Source of the DNA: Bacteroidales bacterium
Lineage (GTDB): Bacteria > Bacteroidota > Bacteroidia > Bacteroidales > F082
Assembly: GCA_020853175.1 (NCBI GenBank)
Contig: JADYZK010000210.1
Location: 1-7,991, forward strand
Length of the DNA: 7,991 nucleotides
Reading direction: 5' to 3'
Shown here piece after piece: positions 1 through 4,849 of this stretch. The position numbers were made by a program, and so were the translations under genes. The number at the start of each line of letters is the position of its first letter. Positions within the stretch are counted from its first letter, which is position 1. The notes under the pieces were generated by a model. That model ran no database searches. It was not told the DNA's origin and saw only the letters and a program-made list of their open reading frames with translations.

Positions 1-118
1 CGCCCAAACCATTAAACCAAGTTTCGACAGCAAAAAGCTCTGTCAAATGTACTTGGATCATCAGCACAACGGCTACTCCTTTCAAAACATCGGGCAACGG
101 ATGGCGTTTATTTTCCAT
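1..118 (-). CDS. Membrane acyltransferase-like protein, N-terminal 39 residues (partial, runs off left edge)
   Basis: On the minus strand an ATG at 118-116 opens a frame that stays open to the window edge. It begins MENKRHPLPDVLKG and continues into a hydrophobic helix, VAVVLMIQVHLTELF. An in-frame TAA lies six codons upstream of the ATG, so this is the first possible start after a stop. The pattern 'basic residues, P-x-x-D-x-L-[KR]-G, hydrophobic helix, x-V-H' is typical of the first transmembrane segment of membrane acyltransferase families (DUF1624/heparan-alpha-glucosaminide N-acetyltransferase-like and acyltransferase-3-like), where the D-x-L-[KR]-G and following His are conserved. Such proteins transfer acyl groups across or at the inner membrane, often onto sugars. 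Only the first helix is visible, so the exact family and acceptor cannot be fixed. The gene is divergent from the T9SS cargo gene and has a TAnnTTTG promoter candidate 25 bp upstream. Confidence 0.7.
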   Translation of the reverse strand, partial: MENKRHPLPDVLKGVAVVLMIQVHLTELFAVETWFNGLG

Positions 119-142
119 TTTGGCGAATATGAATTAAAAAAG

Positions 143-150
143 CAAACCTA
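143..150 (-). promoter_or_regulatory. Bacteroidota -7 box for the minus-strand acyltransferase-like gene
   Basis: Read on the minus strand this is TAGGTTTG, an exact match to the Bacteroidota sigma-ABfr -7 consensus TAnnTTTG. It ends 25 bp before the ATG at 118, leaving room for a short AT-rich leader. No good TTG -33 element is seen at the expected distance upstream, so the assignment rests on the -7 box and its position alone. Confidence 0.4.
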
Positions 151-370
151 CTATGAGCACTGGTTCGATAAGTGGAAGTGCATTTCATGCCAACATTTTT
201 TTCGCACTTGGCGGCGCACTACACTGGTTTTGCTTTGGTTTATTGGCTGCAAGTTAAAACTTAAATCACATTGTCACGCAGAGCTCTTTTGAAACTGTAC
301 CACCCACATTCGGCTGAGTTGATAAATGAAAAAGTTGGATTCTTTAAAAAAAAATGCGTGTTTTTATAAA

Positions 371-401
371 GATTACTTTTTTAAATTGTTGATTTGTAAT
401 C
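371..401. repeat. AT-rich interrupted inverted repeat
   Basis: GATTAC at 371-376 pairs with GTAATC at 396-401. Nested inside, AAAT (383-386) pairs with ATTT (392-395) around a 5-base loop, leaving a one-sided bulge of six T at 377-382. The pairing is real in the sequence, but in AT-rich DNA it could be chance. It is not followed by a T run and is far from either gene end, so it is not called as a terminator. Confidence 0.3.
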
Positions 402-498
402 ACTTAATAACAAATTGAATGGTATGATTGGTCTAAACAAATTGCTGTTCTTCAGCCTTATTCTTGAAGCAAAGAGGATTTCATTTTTGATAAAGAAG

Positions 499-531
499 AA
501 AATCTTATACTTTAAAACCAAAATCTTATAC
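499..531. repeat. 12-bp direct repeat upstream of the T9SS cargo gene
   Basis: AAAATCTTATAC occurs exactly at 499-510 and again at 520-531. The start-to-start distance is 21 bp, about two helical turns, so both copies face the same side of the DNA. The second copy lies where the -33 region of the promoter at 555-562 would be, and the first lies just upstream. Tandem sites spaced this way are typical of activator binding sites, but no regulator is identified. Confidence 0.5.
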
Positions 532-554
532 AGCCATACCATCCATCGAATCGC

Positions 555-562
555 TACATTTG
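555..562 (+). promoter_or_regulatory. Bacteroidota -7 box for the T9SS cargo gene
   Basis: TACATTTG matches the TAnnTTTG consensus exactly and lies 22 bp before the ATG at 585, so transcription would start around 568-570 with a short leader. No TTG/TTTG -33 element is found 17-23 bp upstream. That place is occupied by the second copy of the direct repeat, which would fit a promoter that depends on an activator. Confidence 0.45.
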
Positions 563-584
563 CGGCCACTTAACAAAACGAACT

Positions 585-1394
585 ATGCGTACAAAGCAAA
601 TCATTTTTATCTTTTTCTTCGCGACCACCTTGCTGGGAAGCCATTCGGTGCAATCGCAAATCCAATTGGAAAAAACATATTCTCACTCCGGAACTTACAG
701 TCATTTGGCCGTTTCTGGCGACAAGTTTTTTGTGATGGATGTGGCACTTGCACAATGCAGGGTGTTTGATGTCAATCACAATCTTTGGAAAACAATCAAC
801 CTCAGCGTTCCGGCCAACAATTATTTGTATGATTTGAAATTTCTTTCGGAAAATCTTTTCACCACCGACAACAGCCTTTGCATTGCTTACATCTATTATT
901 CGTACAACGAAACAGGGCAATATTACAGCTACAACGCCAAAATTATCAAAGAAAATGGAACGCTTTTGCGCGAAATTCCGGGCTGCCAATACATGTATAT
1001 TGATGTGCTTGCCAATGGATCGGTAAAGTTGATTACTTACAGTTACGATTACTCAGTTTATCCATCAACCATACAAACGGGCGTTTTTAGCCTTCCGGGA
1101 ACCTTTGTTTCCACCGAAAAGAATCCCTACATCGGAACCAAAGCCAACCTCGGCTCAGCGATACCCAATCCTGCTCGCGAACAAGTAAGCTTGCCTTACC
1201 ATTTGCCTAACAATTGTAAAAATGCACGTTTACTGCTCCACGATATGAATGGCAAGCGTTTGGGCAGCTGGAATGTAACCGACCAAAACGGACAGGTTAA
1301 CCTCCAAGTTGCTTCATATCCCCGCGGAACTTACTTTTACCGCATTGAAGCTGATGATTACCAATCGGCCACCGGCAAGTTGGTGTTGCAATAG
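585..1394 (+). CDS. Small secreted protein with type IX secretion C-terminal sorting domain
   Basis: The 269-residue product begins with a Sec signal peptide: basic MRTK, a hydrophobic core IIFIFFFATTLLG, and a likely cleavage after residue 24 (VQS|Q). The middle, about 25-185, is rich in Tyr, Ser and Asn with alternating hydrophobic residues, as in beta-propeller or beta-sandwich surface proteins, but matches no domain I recognise. The last 80 residues (about 190-269) look like a type-A T9SS sorting domain: PNPAREQV at 194-201, LLLHDMNGKRL at 216-226, YPRGTYFYRI at 245-254 and a terminal GKLVLQ. Such proteins cross the outer membrane through the T9SS and are anchored to the surface or released. 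Four cysteines (C59, C99, C134, C211) could form disulfides. The gene appears monocistronic, with its own promoter candidate. The specific function is unknown. Confidence 0.88.
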   Translation: MRTKQIIFIFFFATTLLGSHSVQSQIQLEKTYSHSGTYSHLAVSGDKFFVMDVALAQCRVFDVNHNLWKTINLSVPANNYLYDLKFLSENLFTTDNSLCIAYIYYSYNETGQYYSYNAKIIKENGTLLREIPGCQYMYIDVLANGSVKLITYSYDYSVYPSTIQTGVFSLPGTFVSTEKNPYIGTKANLGSAIPNPAREQVSLPYHLPNNCKNARLLLHDMNGKRLGSWNVTDQNGQVNLQVASYPRGTYFYRIEADDYQSATGKLVLQ

Positions 1395-1428
1395 TTTGTA
1401 TAACAAACGCTCATTAAGTTTTTAAACA

Positions 1429-1462
1429 CAGGTTATACACCTGAGCCCGATCGGAGGGTCAG
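1429..1462 (+). other. Two overlapping, mutually exclusive short hairpins between the T9SS gene and mgsA
   Basis: CAGGT (1429-1433) pairs perfectly with ACCTG (1439-1443) around TATAC. A second hairpin, CTGAgCCC (1441-1448) with GGGTCAG (1456-1462), has a seven-base loop and one bulged G. Both need bases 1441-1443, so they cannot form together. The second is the only GC-rich structure in the gap. It is followed by ATTTATGGTTTATT, which is T-rich but not a clean T run. It may end the upstream transcript weakly, or it may be chance. Confidence 0.3.
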
Positions 1463-1481
1463 ATTTATGGTTTATTCTTCG

Positions 1482-1489
1482 CATCTTTG
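1482..1489 (+). promoter_or_regulatory. Near-consensus -7 box upstream of mgsA
   Basis: CATCTTTG differs from TAnnTTTG at one fixed position (C for the first T) and ends 20 bp before the mgsA ATG. No convincing -33 element is visible. It is the best promoter candidate in the gap, and it agrees with mgsA being a separate transcript from the T9SS gene. Confidence 0.3.
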
Positions 1490-1509
1490 TATCAACAAAT
1501 GAAAAAAGC

Positions 1510-1938
1510 ATGACAAAAACCATTGCCTTAGTGGCGCACGATAACCGTAAAAACGACTTGGTAGAATGGGTAAAGCACAACCGAAATCAGCTTCAGGGAA
1601 ATCGGTTTTTTGCCACCGGAACAACCGGAAGCTTGTTGACCAATATCCTCAACAATATTCATTTGCTTAAATCGGGGCCTTTGGGTGGCGACCAACAATT
1701 GGGTGCACTCATTGCCGAAGAAAAAATTGATTTCATGATTTTTTTCTGGGATCCCATGTCCAACCAACCCCACGATGTGGATGTGAAAGCCCTCTTGCGC
1801 ATGACCGTTCTTTACAACATACCCACCGCCTGCAACCGTTCAAGTGCTGATTTTTTAATCACTTCGCCCCTCTTTACCGATTCCGAATACCATCCTGCAA
1901 AAAAAGATTATACCTACTATCTCAAACGACAAGTATAA
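1510..1938 (+). CDS. mgsA: Methylglyoxal synthase
   Basis: The 142-residue protein converts dihydroxyacetone phosphate to methylglyoxal and phosphate, a cytosolic bypass of lower glycolysis used when phosphate is short or sugar phosphates build up. It aligns along its length with E. coli MgsA (152 aa), lacking only the short N-terminal extension. Conserved features are IALVAHD at 5-11 (His10, Asp11), the phosphate-binding TGTTG at 36-40, SGPLGGDQQLGALI at 55-68 with the catalytic Asp61, IFFWDP at 77-82, and PHDVDVKALLR at 87-97 with His88 and Asp91. All catalytic positions known from the E. coli enzyme are present, so it should be active. The ATG at 1510 places the IALVAHD motif right at the N-terminus, as expected. 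An ATG at 1499 in another frame reads only four codons (MKKA) and overlaps this start. The gene appears to stand alone, 115 bp after the T9SS gene. Confidence 0.96.
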   Translation: MTKTIALVAHDNRKNDLVEWVKHNRNQLQGNRFFATGTTGSLLTNILNNIHLLKSGPLGGDQQLGALIAEEKIDFMIFFWDPMSNQPHDVDVKALLRMTVLYNIPTACNRSSADFLITSPLFTDSEYHPAKKDYTYYLKRQV

Positions 1939-1953
1939 AACATAAAATACTGT

Positions 1954-1971
1954 ATTGTAGCTAATTACAAT
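1954..1971 (+). other. AT-rich palindrome after mgsA
   Basis: ATTGTA (1954-1959) pairs with TACAAT (1966-1971) around a six-base loop, starting 15 bp after the mgsA stop codon. The stem is AT-rich and not followed by a T run, so an intrinsic terminator is doubtful. It lies about 30 bp upstream of the next promoter candidate and could equally be an operator palindrome. Confidence 0.25.
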
Positions 1972-1999
1972 TCAAATGGCTTTATTCATCACGTTTTTG

Positions 2000-2007
2000 T
2001 AGCTTTG
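2000..2007 (+). promoter_or_regulatory. Bacteroidota -7 box for the wlbA-like/cysQ/cysD/cysN cluster
   Basis: TAGCTTTG is an exact match to TAnnTTTG. Transcription would start near 2013-2015, giving a leader of about 90 bases before the ATG at 2104. No clear TTG -33 element is present at the usual distance. A weaker match (AACATTTG, 2089-2096) lies too close to the start codon to be favoured. This would be the promoter of the whole downstream cluster. Confidence 0.4.
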
Positions 2008-2103
2008 CCCTTCATTCTACCCTTAAGTCAAAACGATTTAATGGCGCTGAGCTATTGATTAACAACATGATGTGGATTCAATTTTTGTAACATTTGACAA
2101 TTG

Positions 2104-3021
2104 ATGATCGAGAAACCTTCAAATTTTGCTTTGATTGGCGCAGCAGGCTATATTGCGCCGCGCCACATGAAAGCCATCAAAGATACCGGCAACCTTTTGG
2201 TGGCTGCTTTAGACCCTTTTGACAGCGTGGGTGTGATTGACAGTTACTTCCCTGAAGCCCATTTTTTTACCGAGCCGGAGCGCTTCGATCGTCATTTGGA
2301 CAAGCTTCGGCGCACCATCACCGGCAAGGTGGATTACGTGAGCATTTGCTCGCCCAACTATTTGCACGATGCCCACATTCGCATGGCGTTGCGCAACGGC
2401 GCCCATGCCATTTGCGAGAAACCGCTTGTACTTAACCCTTGGAACTTAGATGCCCTGTCTGAAATTGAACGCGAAACCGGAAAGAAAGTCTTTACCATTC
2501 TGCAATTGAGGCACCACCCGGTGATCATGCAACTGAAGAAAGAAGTGAGTCAAAATACCGATCCCGATAAACGCTACCACATCCAGTTGGAATACATTAC
2601 ATCCAGAGGCAGTTGGTACCACCATTCGTGGAAAGGCAACACCGAAAAATCGGGGGGTATCGCCACCAATATCGGTGTTCACTTTTTCGATATGCTGACG
2701 TGGATTTTCGGTCCGGCAACCACCAACGCTGTTACCCAATATGAAAACGATCGAGCTGCCGGACATTTGACACTTGCCAAAGCCGACGTGGACTGGTTTT
2801 TATCCATCAACGCCGAAACTTTGCCCAATGAAGTTAAGCAACAAAGCAAACGCACCTATCGAAGCCTTACCATCGAAGGCAAAGAGATAGAGTTCAGCGA
2901 TGGGTTTACCGATCTGCATACCGTCAGCTATCAAAATATTTTGAATGGAACCGGCTTTGGACTCGAAGATGCCCGGGCCTCCGTACAAATCGTACATGAA
3001 ATTCGCCAACAAATACACTAA
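2104..3021 (+). CDS. Gfo/Idh/MocA-family oxidoreductase, WlbA-like UDP-GlcNAc-uronate 3-dehydrogenase
   Basis: The 305-residue protein has an N-terminal NAD(P)-binding Rossmann fold (about 7-125) and a C-terminal alpha/beta substrate domain. The nucleotide-binding motif reads LIGAAGYIAPRH (10-21). CSPNYLHDAH is at 82-91, the family CEKP at 104-107 includes the catalytic-type Lys106, and NIGVHFFD at 189-196 contains the conserved His193. The blocks GYIAPRHMKAIKDTGN, RGSWYHHSWKG (168-178) and SGGIATNIGVHFFDML are characteristic of WlbA/WbpB-type enzymes. These oxidise UDP-N-acetyl-D-glucosaminuronate at C3 with NAD+, feeding synthesis of diaminated mannuronate-type sugars for O-antigen or capsule. 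ATG 2104 is preferred over an in-frame TTG three bases earlier. The gene heads a tight cluster, with cysQ starting 11 bp after its stop, although its usual partners (aminotransferase, acetyltransferase) are not in view. The family is sure; the exact substrate is inferred. Confidence 0.85.
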   Translation: MIEKPSNFALIGAAGYIAPRHMKAIKDTGNLLVAALDPFDSVGVIDSYFPEAHFFTEPERFDRHLDKLRRTITGKVDYVSICSPNYLHDAHIRMALRNGAHAICEKPLVLNPWNLDALSEIERETGKKVFTILQLRHHPVIMQLKKEVSQNTDPDKRYHIQLEYITSRGSWYHHSWKGNTEKSGGIATNIGVHFFDMLTWIFGPATTNAVTQYENDRAAGHLTLAKADVDWFLSINAETLPNEVKQQSKRTYRSLTIEGKEIEFSDGFTDLHTVSYQNILNGTGFGLEDARASVQIVHEIRQQIH

Positions 3022-3032
3022 CAAACAAACTT

Positions 3033-3857
3033 ATGATTGAATCCAATTTAATGGAAAAAATTATTCGTGCGGCTATTGATGCCGGCGATGCCATTATGGA
3101 AGTTTATGCAACCGATTTTATTATTGATATCAAAAGCGACAATACACCGCTCACCATGGCCGACACCCGGGCCAACGACATCATAACAACTGTTTTAGAC
3201 ACCACAGGGATACCCTACATCAGCGAAGAAGGTGATCTTACCCCTTTTCATATTCGTGAAAACTGGACCCGATTTTGGCTTGTTGACCCCATGGACGGAA
3301 CCAAAGAATTTGTCAACCGCAATGGCGAGTTCAGTGTTAATATCGCATTGATTGACAACCACAAACCTATTGTTGGCATCATCTACGCTCCTGTGAGCGA
3401 CACCCTTTATTTGGCCGATGACAGTGGCGCCTGGAAAGTGGAACATGCTAAAGGAATCGTTGTTGGAAATGGCAATTATGCCCACCTCAAACGCAAAGCA
3501 ATCAAGTTGCCACTGCCCCGCACCACCCAAGATTTCACTGTTGTGGTCAGCCGTTCACACCTCAACCCCGAAACGACTGAATTCATCAACAGCACCAAAC
3601 GTGAACATGACAGTATTCGTATTGTTTCTCGCGGCAGTTCGCTCAAGATGTGCATGATAGCCGAAGGAGATGCCGATGTTTATCCTCGTTTCGGTCTTAC
3701 CTCCGAATGGGATACCGCTGCCGGACATGCCCTTATTTCTGCCGCCGGAGGCAGCGTTGTACAGTTCAATAACCATGAGGTGGAAATCAGTTACAACAGC
3801 CTTGACCTGCAAAATCCTTCGTTTATCGCTTTTCCTGCATCAAAATCAGTGAAATAA
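3033..3857 (+). CDS. cysQ: 3'(2'),5'-bisphosphate nucleotidase CysQ
   Basis: This 274-residue inositol-monophosphatase-fold enzyme hydrolyses PAP (3'-phosphoadenosine 5'-phosphate) to AMP and may also act on PAPS, clearing the inhibitory by-product of PAPS-using reactions. Metal-binding motifs are complete: SEEG at 64-67 (Glu65/Glu66), DPMDGT at 85-90 (Asp85, Asp88) followed by KEF, GSSLK at 201-205, and EWDTAAGHA at 225-233 with Asp227. The DPMDGTKEF form and PRFGLTSEWDTAAG block separate CysQ from plain inositol monophosphatases. Length fits the family (about 245-275). Translation could start at 3033 or at the in-frame ATG at 3051 (MEKII), which would remove six residues; neither has a Shine-Dalgarno. 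It lies 11 bp after the wlbA-like gene and 60 bp before cysD, supporting co-transcription and a role in sulfate activation. Confidence 0.94.
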   Translation: MIESNLMEKIIRAAIDAGDAIMEVYATDFIIDIKSDNTPLTMADTRANDIITTVLDTTGIPYISEEGDLTPFHIRENWTRFWLVDPMDGTKEFVNRNGEFSVNIALIDNHKPIVGIIYAPVSDTLYLADDSGAWKVEHAKGIVVGNGNYAHLKRKAIKLPLPRTTQDFTVVVSRSHLNPETTEFINSTKREHDSIRIVSRGSSLKMCMIAEGDADVYPRFGLTSEWDTAAGHALISAAGGSVVQFNNHEVEISYNSLDLQNPSFIAFPASKSVK

Positions 3858-3917
3858 AACTGCTGCTTTGTTGTAAATTTTTGTCAATAATGGTGATTTT
3901 TTTGATTCGCTAAATAA

Positions 3918-4826
3918 ATGAATACACTAACTATTAATAACTTACGTGAGTTAGAGGCCGAGGCTATACACATCATCCGTGAAGTGGCATCGTCATTTGA
4001 AAAGCCGGTGATGCTCTACTCGATCGGAAAAGATTCATCGGTGATGGTGCGGCTTGCCGAAAAGGCTTTTTATCCCGGGAAAGTACCCTTTCCTTTGATG
4101 CACATTGACAGCCAATGGAAATTCAAAGAAATGGTGACCTTTCGCGATCATTATGCCAAAGCCAACGGATGGGATTTGATTGTGGAATACAACCGCGAAG
4201 GCGTAAAAAGCGGCATTGGGCCTTTCACCCACGGCAGCAAAGTGCACACCGACGTGATGAAAACACAAGCCCTTTTGCAGGCTCTGGACCAACATCGTTT
4301 TGATGCCGCTTTTGGAGGCGCCCGCCGCGACGAAGAAAAATCGCGGGCCAAGGAAAGGATCTTCAGCTTCCGCGACCGCTTTCACCAATGGGATCCAAAA
4401 AACCAACGCCCCGAACTGTGGGACATCTTTAATGCCCGCGTTCATAAAGGCGAATCTATTCGTGTTTTTCCGATCAGCAACTGGACCGAACTTGACATCT
4501 GGCAATATATCCGTCTTGAAAAAATTCCTATCGTGCCGCTGTATTTTGCCAAAGAACGCCCTATTGTTGAGATTGATGGTAACCTCATCATGGTGGACGA
4601 CGAGCGTATGCCCCCCGAAATGGCCAAAAAAGCACAAATGCGTATGGTGCGCTTTCGCACTTTAGGCTGCTATCCCCTCACCGGTGCCATTGATTCCAAC
4701 GCCACCACCATTGAAGAAATTGTGGAAGAAATGATGACCGTAACCAAAAGCGAACGCACCACACGTGTGATTGATTTTGACCAAGACGGGAGCATGGAAC
4801 AGAAGAAAAGAGAAGGATATTTCTAA
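3918..4826 (+). CDS. cysD: Sulfate adenylyltransferase subunit 2 (ATP sulfurylase small subunit)
   Basis: CysD is the catalytic adenylyl-transferring subunit of the heterodimeric ATP sulfurylase, which makes APS and pyrophosphate from sulfate and ATP with CysN. At 302 residues it equals E. coli CysD. It carries the ATP-pyrophosphatase-type P-loop SIGKDSSVM, the [15 protein letters not shown] block, [47 protein letters not shown] and the C-terminal [14 protein letters not shown] small departure is HIDSQWKF where many homologues have HVDTGWKF. All signature blocks are present, so an active subunit is expected. It begins 60 bp after cysQ, in a T-rich gap with no clear promoter, and ends 23 bp before the cysN fusion gene, so cysD and cysN are almost certainly co-translated from one message. 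Confidence 0.97.
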   Translation: MNTLTINNLRELEAEAIHIIREVASSFEKPVMLYSIGKDSSVMVRLAEKAFYPGKVPFPLMHIDSQWKFKEMVTFRDHYAKANGWDLIVEYNREGVKSGIGPFTHGSKVHTDVMKTQALLQALDQHRFDAAFGGARRDEEKSRAKERIFSFRDRFHQWDPKNQRPELWDIFNARVHKGESIRVFPISNWTELDIWQYIRLEKIPIVPLYFAKERPIVEIDGNLIMVDDERMPPEMAKKAQMRMVRFRTLGCYPLTGAIDSNATTIEEIVEEMMTVTKSERTTRVIDFDQDGSMEQKKREGYF

Positions 4827-4849
4827 GCAAACATCTCCAGCAGAGCAAC

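Larger units (their letters stand above)
119..584. other. Divergent AT-rich intergenic region, 466 bp, no gene seen
   Basis: This spacer separates the minus-strand acyltransferase-like gene from the plus-strand T9SS cargo gene. Short open frames exist on both strands, but none shows recognisable protein character, and the stretch from about 300 to 540 is much more AT-rich than the genes. It contains a -7 box facing each way (143-150 and 555-562), a 12-bp direct repeat (499-510 and 520-531) and an AT-rich imperfect hairpin (371-401). No tRNA, small RNA gene or coding remnant could be supported. Confidence 0.6.

Noticed and set aside
47..292. Plus-strand open frame of 81 codons (open from the window edge).
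   Set aside because: Its translation has no family character, and positions 1-118 are better explained by the membrane acyltransferase start on the other strand, which has a matching promoter box.
381..569. Minus-strand open frame of 62 codons in the divergent spacer.
   Set aside because: Lys/Ile/Phe-rich translation of AT-rich noncoding DNA with no recognisable motif; it also covers the promoter and direct repeats of the T9SS gene.
1499..1513. Four-codon leader peptide MKKA whose stop overlaps the mgsA ATG.
   Set aside because: Too short to support from sequence alone and expected by chance in an A-rich leader.
2101..2103. TTG as start codon for the WlbA-like gene.
   Set aside because: An ATG follows immediately at 2104 and gives the usual N-terminus; nothing supports the rarer codon.
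3858..3917. Separate promoter for cysD in the 60-bp gap after cysQ.
   Set aside because: T-rich stretches are present but no TAnnTTTG box with a suitable -33 element; co-transcription with cysQ is simpler.
4035..4637. Minus-strand open frame of 200 codons.
   Set aside because: Lies wholly inside cysD, which matches its family along its full length; the antisense translation has no domain and is a codon-bias shadow.
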